The notes below the pieces were generated by a model. It had not been told where the DNA came from, did not search any database, and saw only the letters and a program-made list of their open reading frames with translations. A program made the translations under genes and the position numbers. 64,000 nt of DNA from Flavobacterium paronense (GTDB taxonomy: Bacteria; Bacteroidota; Bacteroidia; Flavobacteriales; Flavobacteriaceae), in assembly GCF_030409795.1 (NCBI RefSeq), contig NZ_JAUFQN010000019.1, positions 1,612,001-1,676,000 of the forward strand, given 5' to 3'. This document shows positions 26,208-33,856 of this stretch, piece after piece; positions within the stretch are counted from its first letter, which is position 1; each line of letters starts with the position of its first letter.

Positions 26208-27131
26208 TTAATAAATATCAATCCATGAAAAATAAGTGCTTTTTAAATTAATTTTCTCTTCTCTAATATATTTCAAATAAGCTGCAGCAACAGGGCTTAA
26301 AGATTTGTTTTTTAACCAAACCAAGTACCAATTAGACTTGATTGGAAATCCTTTCATAGATATGATTTTCAAATCTCCTCTCTCAAGCTCGTTCTTTAAT
26401 CCAATTATTGGCATTATTGAATATCCTATTCCTGCAATTACAGCTTGTTTTACAGCTTCATTAGAAGTAAGTTGCATTTTTTTTGCAGACTGTAATCCAT
26501 TCCTGTGAATATAATTTTCCATAACTAACCTTGTAGCCGAGCCTTCTTCCCTATAGATTAATGGATACTCATTGAACAAATTATCCTGATTATTTTGAAT
26601 TTCTGATGGAGCATTATGATTTCCTATTAAATACAATTTATTATCTAGCAATATCTCTGATTGCAATTGTATATCATCAGGCAAAATAGAGACTAATGCA
26701 AAATCAACTTCATTATTTTCTAAACTTTTTACGACTTTAGATTTGTTAGTCACATCCATTTTAAGGTCGATTCCTTTATTTTTATTTAAAAAATCAGATA
26801 AGAAATAAGGCATCACATATTTACCCGTAGAAACAACCGATAAAGTTAGTTTGCCTGACAAAATTCCTTTAAAAGTCATTGATTTATATGTTATAGTTGC
26901 CACTTCATCTAATACTTTTTGGGCAGTAACAGCTATTTCAGCACCAAAATGGGTAACATATAATTGCCTTCCTATGACTTCTGTCAATGGAATATCGAAC
27001 TGATCTTGTAGTTTTTTTAATTGAATTGATACAGCTGGTTGAGTCAAATTAAGCTCTTCAGCAGCTTTAGTGATGCTTTTAGTTTCTACTATTTTTAAGA
27101 ATATCTGTAATTGATGTAAAGTATAATTCAT
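26208..27131 (-). CDS. LysR family regulator of the inorganic-carbon region (CbbR/CmpR-like position)
   Basis: This 307-residue regulator has the LysR HTH (LQIFLKIVETKSITKAAEEL, then NLTQPAVSIQLKKLQDQF) and a periplasmic-binding-like effector domain. The long Ser/Thr-Gln-Pro-Ala-Val-Ser helix is of the CysB/CbbR type. It is divergent from the plus-strand genes ending in sbtA and upstream of a carbonic anhydrase gene. CmpR/CcmR in cyanobacteria are LysR proteins that control bicarbonate uptake, so a similar role is a reasonable inference here. Confidence 0.9.
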   Translation of the reverse strand: MNYTLHQLQIFLKIVETKSITKAAEELNLTQPAVSIQLKKLQDQFDIPLTEVIGRQLYVTHFGAEIAVTAQKVLDEVATITYKSMTFKGILSGKLTLSVVSTGKYVMPYFLSDFLNKNKGIDLKMDVTNKSKVVKSLENNEVDFALVSILPDDIQLQSEILLDNKLYLIGNHNAPSEIQNNQDNLFNEYPLIYREEGSATRLVMENYIHRNGLQSAKKMQLTSNEAVKQAVIAGIGYSIMPIIGLKNELERGDLKIISMKGFPIKSNWYLVWLKNKSLSPVAAAYLKYIREEKINLKSTYFSWIDIY

Positions 27132-27135
27132 AAAT

Positions 27136-27162
27136 ATATTTAATGTAAATCATAACAAATAT
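27136..27162 (+). promoter_or_regulatory. Candidate LysR-binding dyad
   Basis: ATATTT (27136-27141) and AAATAT (27157-27162) form a dyad 15 nt apart in the 47-nt gap between the LysR gene and the plus-strand 37-residue ORF. It overlaps a minus-strand TATATTTG -7 box (27163-27156) for the LysR gene. LysR proteins usually bind such a site next to their own gene and regulate both directions. The region is very AT-rich, so chance is a real alternative. Confidence 0.45.
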
Positions 27163-27178
27163 AAATAAAAATATATAT

Positions 27179-27292
27179 ATGCGACGTTATAGATTTGCAG
27201 AGAAAATTAGAAGCATTCATAATGAATTAGCTCAGGCTAGAAAAATAATAGCTAATAATTTCGTAACAATTTCTAAGAGTAATAAAATATAA
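27179..27292 (+). CDS. Small basic ORF (37 aa) directly before the 91-aa protein gene
   Basis: A 37-codon frame begins MRRYRFAEKIRSIHNELAQA and ends with basic residues (SKSNKI). It stops one base before the next start (27294), as expected for coupled genes, and sits right after the LysR operator region. It would form a single basic amphipathic helix. I know no relative. It could be a real small protein or a leader frame that couples translation of the next gene. Confidence 0.5.
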   Translation: MRRYRFAEKIRSIHNELAQARKIIANNFVTISKSNKI

Positions 27293-27293
27293 T

Positions 27294-27569
27294 ATGATGG
27301 AAAAGCATCAATACAAATTAATAGAAGGTATTTTTTCAACTGCAGAAGCTAAAACAGTTTTGATGTCAGTAATTACTAGTAAAATTAACTATCATAACCT
27401 TAATGCTTTTAGTGAATTTGTTAGAAATAACAAGGCTGTTGAGAATACCAAAAATAGAGTTTTAGAGTTAACTACAACTCGTGAAGACATTATTAAACTT
27501 ATAGAAGATGCCGAAAAAATGGGCATGAAATTGAATATTAAAAGTGACATTACTATTGAACTCATTTAA
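27294..27569 (+). CDS. Conserved-looking 91-aa helical protein
   Basis: The product starts with a short beta stretch (QYKLIEGIFS), then TAEAKTVLMSVITSKINYHN and a second helix NRVLELTTTREDIIKLIEDA, ending in KLNIKSDITIEL. I recall similar short proteins of unknown function in other bacteria but no named domain. It lacks the beta-alpha-beta ferredoxin fold of PII, so it is not an SbtB. It is the first full-size gene of the plus-strand run ending in sbtA, 10 nt before the DUF6671 gene. Confidence 0.65.
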   Translation: MMEKHQYKLIEGIFSTAEAKTVLMSVITSKINYHNLNAFSEFVRNNKAVENTKNRVLELTTTREDIIKLIEDAEKMGMKLNIKSDITIELI

Positions 27570-27579
27570 ATAAAAGGAA

Positions 27580-28422
27580 TTGGAAATTTTTAAAGATAGA
27601 AAATTAGTTATTGCCACAAAGCATAAAAAGGAAAGTGTAATTGCTCCATTACTCGAAAAAAATTTAGGAGTTAAATGTTTTGTTCCAGATGATTTTGACA
27701 CAGATGTATTAGGAACTTTTACAGGCGAAATAGAAAGAAAAGAAGGTGCTTTGACAACGGCAAGAAAAAAATGTCTTCTAGCAATGGAAAAAACAAATTG
27801 TGATTTAGGCATCGCTAGTGAAGGTTCATTTGGTCCGCATCCAACCATTTTTATCGCACATGCTGATGATGAGTTTTTAATTTTTATAGACAAAAAAAAT
27901 AATTTAGAAATAATAGTACGAGAGTTAAGTCTTGATACAAATTTTAATGCAGCAACTATAAACAGTTTTCAAAATTTGGTTGATTTAGTAAAAAACGTTG
28001 GATTTCCAGAACACGCAGTAATACTCAAGATTACTGAAAAAGAAGTTACTTATGTTGTAAAAGGAATTCAATCCTGGGAATTATTAGAAGAAAGTTATAA
28101 CAAACTATCGGCTAATAGTTCCCAAGTTGTTGCAGAAACCGATATGCGTGCGATGTACAATCCAACACGCATGAAAGTTATAGAAAAAGCTGCTAAAAAG
28201 TTAGTAGAAAAAATTAAATCCTTTTGCCCTCAATGTAATACACCTGGTTTTGGAGTTGTAAAAACAAAACCTGGTTTACTATGCAAATGGTGCGGTTCAC
28301 CTACAAATTCTATAAAATCACATCTATATCAATGTCAAAAATGCCAGTTTGAATTAGAAAAAATGTTTCCTAATGAAAAGAAAACAGAAGACCCAATGTA
28401 TTGTGATAATTGTAATCCATAA
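27580..28422 (+). CDS. DUF6671-like protein with C-terminal zinc ribbons
   Basis: This 280-residue protein starts at TTG (27580). An in-frame TAA lies just upstream (27571), and the next Met is at about residue 69, inside the conserved part. The N-terminal domain has ERKEGALTTARKKCLLAMEK and GIASEGSFGPHP, then TDMRAMYNPTRM at 188-199. Four CxxC pairs (216/219, 235/238, 252/255, 275/278) form two zinc ribbons. The blocks match DUF6671 as I remember it; function is unknown. It ends 3 nt before the Sua5 gene. Confidence 0.7.
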   Translation: MEIFKDRKLVIATKHKKESVIAPLLEKNLGVKCFVPDDFDTDVLGTFTGEIERKEGALTTARKKCLLAMEKTNCDLGIASEGSFGPHPTIFIAHADDEFLIFIDKKNNLEIIVRELSLDTNFNAATINSFQNLVDLVKNVGFPEHAVILKITEKEVTYVVKGIQSWELLEESYNKLSANSSQVVAETDMRAMYNPTRMKVIEKAAKKLVEKIKSFCPQCNTPGFGVVKTKPGLLCKWCGSPTNSIKSHLYQCQKCQFELEKMFPNEKKTEDPMYCDNCNP

Positions 28423-28425
28423 ACA

Positions 28426-29400
28426 ATGAAAGAAGAAATCAAAAAAGCGGCAATTATATTAAACGAAGGAAAAGTTGTTGCCATTCCTACCGAGACAGTT
28501 TACGGATTAGCAGCAAATGCTTTTAATGATACTGCGGTTCGTCAAATATTTGAAATCAAACAAAGACCTTCATTCAATCCGTTAATCGTTCACATAAAAT
28601 CGATTGATTATTTAGAAAAAGTATCTGAAAATATTCCTGCAAAAGCATGGCTTTTAGCAAAAAAATTTTGGCCTGGTGCTTTAACTTTAGTTTTACCTAA
28701 AAAGGAAATTATTCCTAACATAGTAACAGCTGGTAAAGATACGGTAGGAGTGCGTGTTCCATCACACCCAATTGCTTTGATGCTTTTAGAACAATTAGAT
28801 TTCCCGTTGGCTGCACCAAGTGCCAATCCGTTTGGCTCTATAAGCCCAACCTCGGCTGAACATGTTCAAAAACAATTGGGCAATAAAGTTCCTTTTATAC
28901 TCGATGGTGGAAATTGTGAAAAAGGAATAGAATCTACCATTATTGGATTCGAAAATGATGCGCCCATTTTATATCGATTGGGTTCTATTGCAATTGAAGA
29001 AATAGAAAATGAAATTGGCCCAATTACCATAAAGAACATTGAAGAGCAACATCCTAGTGCCCCAGGAATGATCAAAAGGCATTATGCTCCTAAAACTGTA
29101 ACTATTGTTACAAAAAACATAAATGATGCCGTTCATTTTTATAATGGCAAAAGGATTGGTCTATTGCTTTTTAATTCAAAAAATACTGACGAAAGTATAA
29201 TACATCAAGAAATACTCTCTATCAGTGGTGATTTAAAAGAAGCCGCTTCGCATTTATATGCAGCACTACACCGATTAGATGCTTTGAATTTAGATGTAAT
29301 TATAGCCGAAGATTTTCCTGAAAATGAGTTGGGAAGATCAATCAATGATAGGTTAAAAAGAGCATCTGAATTAAAAAACACTAAAAATATATTAAACTAA
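28426..29400 (+). CDS. L-threonylcarbamoyladenylate synthase (Sua5 type)
   Basis: The 324-residue enzyme makes threonylcarbamoyl-AMP from threonine, ATP and bicarbonate, the first step of the t6A37 tRNA modification. YrdC-domain motifs are PTETVYGLAANAF, FEIKQRPSFNPL and DTVGVRVPSHPIA. ESTIIGFENDAPILYRLGSI and SAPGMIKRHYAPKT mark the linker that precedes the C-terminal Sua5 domain, so this is the long two-domain form. It sits 3 nt after the DUF6671 gene and 5 nt before a carbonic anhydrase gene, an unusual place that fits its use of bicarbonate. Confidence 0.93.
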   Translation: MKEEIKKAAIILNEGKVVAIPTETVYGLAANAFNDTAVRQIFEIKQRPSFNPLIVHIKSIDYLEKVSENIPAKAWLLAKKFWPGALTLVLPKKEIIPNIVTAGKDTVGVRVPSHPIALMLLEQLDFPLAAPSANPFGSISPTSAEHVQKQLGNKVPFILDGGNCEKGIESTIIGFENDAPILYRLGSIAIEEIENEIGPITIKNIEEQHPSAPGMIKRHYAPKTVTIVTKNINDAVHFYNGKRIGLLLFNSKNTDESIIHQEILSISGDLKEAASHLYAALHRLDALNLDVIIAEDFPENELGRSINDRLKRASELKNTKNILN

Positions 29401-29405
29401 TATTT

Positions 29406-30143
29406 ATGATGAATAACAAACAAACTCCATTTTTGATTTTTATTGCACTAGCGATACTATTATCTGGTTGTAAATCTAAAGCTGATTTGGATTATTCCAA
29501 AACAACTTTTATAAACCATTCAGTGCTTACTAAAGAACAGCAACAAGCTTTAACACCGGATGAAGTGCTAAAACAATTTAAAGAAGGTAATAATCGATTT
29601 AGAAAAAATGATATCACTATAAGAAAACATTCTGATACTATAAGAAAAGCAGCTACGGGAGGGCAATATCCTGAGGCAATGGTCTTAAGTTGTTTGGATA
29701 GCAGAGTTCCTGTTGAAGATGTTTTTGATCAAGGTATCGGGGATGTTTTTGTAGGAAGGGTAGCTGGTAATTTTGTGAATACCGATTTACTCGGCAGTAT
29801 GGAGTTTGCCTGTAAAGTGGCTGGTGCCAAACTTATAATAGTAATGGGTCACCAACATTGTGGTGCTGTAAAAGGTGCTATTGATGATGTAAAGCTTGGC
29901 AACATTACCGCAATGCTAGAAAATATAAAACCTGCCGTAGCTATGAGTCAAAATTTTGCTGGTGAAAAATCCTCGAAAAATGAGGACTTTGTTAAGTTAG
30001 TAGCTCAGAATAATGTTCGCAATACAATTGCACAAATAAGAGCTAAAAGTGAAATACTAAGAACCATGGAAGCCAAAGGCGAGATAAAAATTGTGGGAGC
30101 CTTTTATGTCCTTCGCACTGGAGAACTTCAATTTTTGGATTAA
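29406..30143 (+). CDS. Beta-class carbonic anhydrase, lipoprotein
   Basis: This 245-residue enzyme carries a lipoprotein signal (AILLSGC, Cys22), so it acts in the periplasm or at the envelope. Zinc ligands are Cys96 (LSCLDSRVP), His149 and Cys152 (GHQHCGAVKGA); Asp98 and Arg100 form the catalytic dyad. An insertion of about 90 residues precedes the domain. It would supply bicarbonate next to the SbtA transporter encoded 37 nt downstream. It is clearly distinct from the cytoplasmic enzyme at 25525. Confidence 0.93.
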   Translation: MMNNKQTPFLIFIALAILLSGCKSKADLDYSKTTFINHSVLTKEQQQALTPDEVLKQFKEGNNRFRKNDITIRKHSDTIRKAATGGQYPEAMVLSCLDSRVPVEDVFDQGIGDVFVGRVAGNFVNTDLLGSMEFACKVAGAKLIIVMGHQHCGAVKGAIDDVKLGNITAMLENIKPAVAMSQNFAGEKSSKNEDFVKLVAQNNVRNTIAQIRAKSEILRTMEAKGEIKIVGAFYVLRTGELQFLD

Positions 30144-30180
30144 ATCATTTATTACTAATTACATTTAAACTACTTATCTT

Positions 30181-31134
30181 ATGAATTTAGATTTACTTTT
30201 TGAAAATTTAACAAGTCCAGCTTTATTATTTTTTATCCTAGGAATATTAGCCGTTCAACTTAAAAGTGATTTAGAAATTCCTGCGCAATCATCAAAATTT
30301 ATATCACTTTATCTTTTGTTTGCTATTGGATTTAAAGGTGGTCAAGAATTAGCACATAGTTCATTTACTATTGAAATATTGTGGTCAATAGTTTTTGGAA
30401 TATTTATCTCAATAGCTATTCCTATTTACACTTTCTTTATTTTAAAGAAAAAATTAGGAGTTGATAATGCAGGTGCTATAGCGGCATCCTATGGTTCTGT
30501 AAGTGCAGTTACTTTTGTTACAGCCGTTACCTTTTTAGAACTTCAAAAGTTGACTTTCAATGGCCATATGGTAGCCATAATGGCAATGATGGAAGCTCCT
30601 GCTATAATCATAGGAGTAATGTTAATATCTTGGTTCAAAAAGAACAACACAATAAAATTATCACACATAGTTAAACATTCTTTCACAAATGGAAGTGTAT
30701 TTTTAATTATTGGTAGTTTAATTATCGGAATGCTTGCCAGCGATAATCAAGCAAATGGAATCAAACCATTTACTACAGATTTATTCAAAGGGTTTTTAGT
30801 TATTTTCCTTTTGGATATGGGAATGACAAGTGGTAAAAAACTTGGTGATTTTATTAAAAACGGATGGTTCACAACAGTTTTCGCTATATTAATTCCTATA
30901 ATAAATGGCTGTATCGTTGCTTATACTAGCCAATTCGTAACTAGTGAAATTGGTGACCGATTTATATTCGCAATTTTAGCAGCAAGTGCTTCTTATATTG
31001 CTGTGCCAGCTGCAATGAAAATTGCTGTTCCAAAAGCTAATCCAGGTTTATATTTACCTATGGCTTTAGCTGTAACTTTTCCATTTAATATAACACTAGG
31101 ATTTCCTTTATACTTTGGAATAATTATGAGCTGA
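30181..31134 (+). CDS. sbtA: SbtA-family sodium-dependent bicarbonate transporter
   Basis: The 317-residue membrane protein has about ten hydrophobic segments in two similar halves. Blocks GSVSAVTFVTAVTFLELQKL and AVPKANPGLYLPMALAVTFP align in my memory with Synechocystis SbtA (GAVSGSTMAAALTLLE, GIPSANPSAY). The central cytoplasmic loop is much shorter than in cyanobacteria, accounting for the smaller size. It imports bicarbonate with sodium. Its neighbour upstream is an exported carbonic anhydrase. The usual PII-like partner SbtB is not seen. Confidence 0.85.
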   Translation: MNLDLLFENLTSPALLFFILGILAVQLKSDLEIPAQSSKFISLYLLFAIGFKGGQELAHSSFTIEILWSIVFGIFISIAIPIYTFFILKKKLGVDNAGAIAASYGSVSAVTFVTAVTFLELQKLTFNGHMVAIMAMMEAPAIIIGVMLISWFKKNNTIKLSHIVKHSFTNGSVFLIIGSLIIGMLASDNQANGIKPFTTDLFKGFLVIFLLDMGMTSGKKLGDFIKNGWFTTVFAILIPIINGCIVAYTSQFVTSEIGDRFIFAILAASASYIAVPAAMKIAVPKANPGLYLPMALAVTFPFNITLGFPLYFGIIMS

Positions 31135-31197
31135 AATTAACTATTGTAAAATTTAGTTAAATGAAATACAAAAACCATAAGTTAAACCTATTGTTTT

Positions 31198-31205
31198 TAT
31201 ATTTG
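31198..31205 (+). promoter_or_regulatory. -7 box of the oxyR gene
   Basis: TATATTTG matches TAnnTTTG and lies 19 nt before the ATG at 31225. No clear -33 TTG at normal spacing. Confidence 0.5.
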
Positions 31206-31224
31206 CATCAAATTTTACTATACA

Positions 31225-32166
31225 ATGACAATTACTCAATTAAAATATGTTCTCGCTGTTGCGGAATATAAGAATTTCACATTAGCTGCCGAAAAATGTT
31301 TTGTTACCCAACCTACATTGAGTATGCAAATTCAGAAGATTGAAGAAGAACTCGGAATTCAGATTTTTGACAGAACTAAGAAACCCATTCAACTAACCGA
31401 AATTGGGCAAAAAATTGTCAATCAATCAAAGAACATCGTAAACGAAGCTGATAGAATTCAGGATATCGTTGATCAACAAAAGGGATTTATTGGTGGGGAA
31501 TTTCGTTTGGGAATTATACCAACGATTATGCCCACATTATTACCAATGTTTCTAAATAATTTTATCAAAAAATATCCTAAAGTTAAACTCATCATTGAGG
31601 AGTTAAACACAGACGAAATAATCTTAAAATTAAATAATGGTCATCTTGATGCTGCTATTGCCGCTACACCATTGGAAGAAGAGAAAATAAAAGAAGTAGT
31701 TTTATATTTTGAGCCCTTTGTGGCTTATATTCCTGAGATTCATTCAACTTTTAATAAAAAGGAAATTGAAATCGATGATTTGAACATAGACGAAATTCTC
31801 CTACTTCAAGATGGACATTGCTTTAGAGATGGTATTTTGAATTTGTGCAAGAATGTTGCTACCAATGAAAAAGCTCATTTTCAAATTGAAAGCGGAAGCT
31901 TTGAAACCTTAATAAAACTGGCAGATGAAGGTTTAGGCATAACGCTACTTCCCTATTTACACACTTTAGATTTAAAAGAAAAAGACCAACTTAAATTGCG
32001 TCATTTTAAAGAACCAAAACCAGCAAGAGAAGTGAGTTTAATTTTTCCAAAAAACGAATTGAAAATCCATATTATTGATGCTTTGAGGAGCACCATTGCT
32101 GGAGTTGTAAAAGGAGCAATCGTGTTTCAGAATGTGCAAATTGTAAGTCCATTGCAAAAAAAATAA
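31225..32166 (+). CDS. oxyR: Hydrogen-peroxide-sensing LysR regulator OxyR
   Basis: This 313-residue LysR protein begins MTITQLKYVLAVAEYKNFTL and has the HTH TQPTLSMQIQKIEEELG. The peroxide-sensing pair is exactly placed: Cys199 in DGHCFRDG and Cys208 in ILNLC, the same numbers and spacing as in E. coli OxyR. Oxidation to the disulfide activates catalase and alkyl hydroperoxide reductase genes, none of which is in this window. The gene is monocistronic; its stop codon lies inside the stem of the terminator at 32161. Confidence 0.95.
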   Translation: MTITQLKYVLAVAEYKNFTLAAEKCFVTQPTLSMQIQKIEEELGIQIFDRTKKPIQLTEIGQKIVNQSKNIVNEADRIQDIVDQQKGFIGGEFRLGIIPTIMPTLLPMFLNNFIKKYPKVKLIIEELNTDEIILKLNNGHLDAAIAATPLEEEKIKEVVLYFEPFVAYIPEIHSTFNKKEIEIDDLNIDEILLLQDGHCFRDGILNLCKNVATNEKAHFQIESGSFETLIKLADEGLGITLLPYLHTLDLKEKDQLKLRHFKEPKPAREVSLIFPKNELKIHIIDALRSTIAGVVKGAIVFQNVQIVSPLQKK

Positions 32167-32194
32167 GGAGCTTTTGCACAAACTCCTTATTTTC
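32161..32194 (+). terminator. Bidirectional terminator between oxyR and the small paralog A gene
   Basis: AAATAAGGAG (32161-32170) pairs perfectly with CTCCTTATTT (32183-32192) around a 12-nt loop. It includes the oxyR stop. A runs on the left and T runs on the right let it work for both strands. Confidence 0.8.
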
Positions 32195-32200
32195 TCTCTG

Positions 32201-32395
32201 CTAACTAACTACAGATAAACATTGTTTTAACTCTGGATGCTCACTTGTAAAGAATTGCAACCATTTTTTTAATTGTTCAACTTCGTATGGCAATAAATTT
32301 CTAATCGCCTTTTTCAATTCTTTTACAAAAAGAACAGGGTCGAAGCTTACTCTTTCGAGTACCGATTTAGTGTAATCATAGATCATTCTAGGCAT
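32201..32395 (-). CDS. Tandem small-protein family, copy A (64 aa)
   Basis: The product begins MPRMIYDYTKSVLERVSFDP, followed by LFVKELKKAIRNLLPYEVEQ and LKKWLQFF, with PELKQC near the end. It has no signal peptide and is predicted to be all-helical and cytoplasmic. It is clearly paralogous to copies B (32545) and C (32868): all three share DYT, LF, LLP, WL and PE at the same positions without gaps. I do not know a name or function, though similar small proteins occur in other flavobacteria as I recall. Confidence 0.75.
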   Translation of the reverse strand: MPRMIYDYTKSVLERVSFDPVLFVKELKKAIRNLLPYEVEQLKKWLQFFTSEHPELKQCLSVVS

Positions 32396-32426
32396 GGTTG
32401 GTTAAGATTTGGGGTTATCTTATTGT

Positions 32427-32436
32427 AAGAACGTTT
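32427..32436 (-). promoter_or_regulatory. Shared AAACGTTCTT element before copy A
   Basis: The plus strand reads AAGAACGTTT exactly 31 nt upstream of the copy A start. The same 10 bases lie 31 nt upstream of copy C (33100). It may be a promoter element or operator common to both. Confidence 0.5.
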
Positions 32437-32544
32437 AGTAAAAGTATGTTAAAAAGATTCTGTCACCAAAAAAAATCGATGAAATACATCGTTTAAATAC
32501 TTTTTTTATCGACAATATGCAATAATTAAAATTATTTTTAAGTT

Positions 32545-32760
32545 TTAACTTACTAAAATCTTTTTATCCATAGCCTCATAAAGCCATTTTTGAATTTCAG
32601 GTTTATCAGCAGTAAAATAAAACAACCAATTAATTAATTTTTCTCTTTCATGCGGCAACAATTCCCTGGCAGCTGTTTTTAAAACTTTAACAAAAAGGTC
32701 TTTATTGTTTGCAGCTTTAATGATGGAAGATCTTGTGTAATCATATATCATCTGTCCCAT
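32545..32760 (-). CDS. Tandem small-protein family, copy B (71 aa)
   Basis: I start at the ATG ending at 32760 (MGQMIYDYTRSSI), which aligns with the starts of copies A and C; a longer frame adds 13 unaligned residues. The chain reads LFVKVLKTAARELLPHEREK and INWLFYFTADKPEIQKWL, then a C-terminal extension KKILVS that the others lack. It is the most diverged copy, having lost the VSFD block (KAANNK instead) and the C-terminal Cys. It lacks the upstream AAGAACGTTT element. Confidence 0.72.
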   Translation of the reverse strand: MGQMIYDYTRSSIIKAANNKDLFVKVLKTAARELLPHEREKLINWLFYFTADKPEIQKWLYEAMDKKILVS

Positions 32761-32833
32761 AACTGTAAAATTTTTGAATGTTATTAATCTGATATACAAA
32801 ACAGATTACGACAGAGTTTCCCTACCTTGAAAC

Positions 32834-32863
32834 AATAAAAAAAGGGACCGTTTAAGTCCCTTT
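32834..32863 (-). terminator. Terminator of copy C
   Basis: On the minus strand AAAGGGAC pairs with GTCCCTTT around a 7-nt loop (plus coordinates 32841-32848 and 32856-32863), followed by T residues. It ends the copy C transcript before copy B. Confidence 0.85.
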
Positions 32864-32867
32864 AGTT

Positions 32868-33068
32868 TTATTTATTATTAATTAGCAACATACAATGCTG
32901 CAGTTCAGGTTTTTCTTTTATAAATTTAGTTAGCCAAGTTACCAATTCTTCTATCTCATAAGGTAATAACACCTTACAGGCTTTTTCAAGTTCTTTACAG
33001 AAAAGATTGACATCAAAACTCACACCTTTCAAAACAGACTTTGTATAGTCTAGCATCTGTTTAGACAT
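32868..33068 (-). CDS. Tandem small-protein family, copy C (66 aa)
   Basis: The product starts MSKQMLDYTKSVLKGVSFDV, followed by LFCKELEKACKVLLPYEIEE and VTWLTKF, with PELQHC near the end. It resembles copy A most closely. Own terminator (32834) and a minus-strand TAAATTTG box (33128-33121) suggest it is transcribed alone. Three Cys residues (24, 31, 58) are present; Cys58 aligns with the single C-terminal Cys of copy A. Function unknown. Confidence 0.75.
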   Translation of the reverse strand: MSKQMLDYTKSVLKGVSFDVNLFCKELEKACKVLLPYEIEELVTWLTKFIKEKPELQHCMLLINNK

Positions 33069-33099
33069 AAAAAGTAATTCATTTGATTAGATAATAAAT

Positions 33100-33109
33100 A
33101 AGAACGTTT
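33100..33109 (-). promoter_or_regulatory. Shared AAACGTTCTT element before copy C
   Basis: The plus strand reads AAGAACGTTT 31 nt upstream of the copy C start, matching the element and spacing before copy A. It lies downstream of a candidate -7 box (33128-33121), so it would be in the leader if that box is used. Confidence 0.5.
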
Positions 33110-33183
33110 TTTACTTACATCAAATTTAAAAATATTTCTTAATCGATAATTAATTTGACTGTTAAATAAAACAATAATAAATG

Positions 33184-33855
33184 TTATTTTTTTTTAGGCC
33201 CTTTGCTGGCTCGTAACATTTCTCTTTTACCTGGAGCACCAGGTAACTTTTCTACAGAAAATCCTGCCGAAAGCATAGCATTTTTTATTGAAGTCCGACA
33301 TGCGTATGTAACCAAAACGCCATTTGGTTTTAAAGCTTTAAACATAGCAACAAATATTTCCTCACTCCAAAGTTCAGGTTGCACTCTAAAACCAAAAGCA
33401 TCAAAATAAATTAAATCAAAAACGCATTCATCTTTAATATCCTGAAAAAACTGCTGACGTTTGGTTAACGAAAAATTATAACTAATATTTTGTTTTTCAT
33501 CCCAAACAGATTCGTGAAATTCCTTAAAAACATTGATTTCAGTTGCATCAATTTCAGATGCGTAATTCATTTGCATGGCTTCATCTAAAGTAACTGGATA
33601 GGCTTCTACTCCAATATAATCAATAGTCTGATTATTCTTTTTGGCTTCTAAATAAGTGATAAAACAATTCAAACCAGTACCAAAACCAATTTCTAATACA
33701 GCTATTGGTCTTTCTTCGAAAAGTAATAATCCATTTTTTATAAATACGTGATATGCTTCTTGAATAGCGCCATGTTTTGAATGATAACTTTCATTCCATT
33801 CTGGCAAATGAATAGTAGTAGAACCATCATTAGTTTGAATTATTTCGCGTTTCAA
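33184..33855 (-). CDS. mnmD: tRNA 5-methylaminomethyl-2-thiouridine methyltransferase MnmD
   Basis: This 223-residue enzyme is the methyltransferase half of MnmC as a separate protein. It methylates nm5(s2)U34 of certain tRNAs. SAM-binding AVLEIGFGTGLNCFITYLEA, the catalytic-loop YFDAFGFRVQPELWSEEIF and LVTYACRTSIKNAMLSAGF are all present. The FAD-dependent MnmC1 half is absent, as in other stand-alone MnmD proteins. It is last in a minus-strand unit with a CxxCH lipoprotein and DUF4920. Confidence 0.9.
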   Translation of the reverse strand: MKREIIQTNDGSTTIHLPEWNESYHSKHGAIQEAYHVFIKNGLLLFEERPIAVLEIGFGTGLNCFITYLEAKKNNQTIDYIGVEAYPVTLDEAMQMNYASEIDATEINVFKEFHESVWDEKQNISYNFSLTKRQQFFQDIKDECVFDLIYFDAFGFRVQPELWSEEIFVAMFKALKPNGVLVTYACRTSIKNAMLSAGFSVEKLPGAPGKREMLRASKGPKKK

Positions 33856-33856
33856 A

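Noticed and set aside
27294..27569. The 91-aa protein as an SbtB-like PII partner of SbtA
   Set aside because: The chain is one strand followed by two long helices and a short strand. PII proteins need a beta-alpha-beta-beta-alpha-beta order and a T-loop, which are absent.
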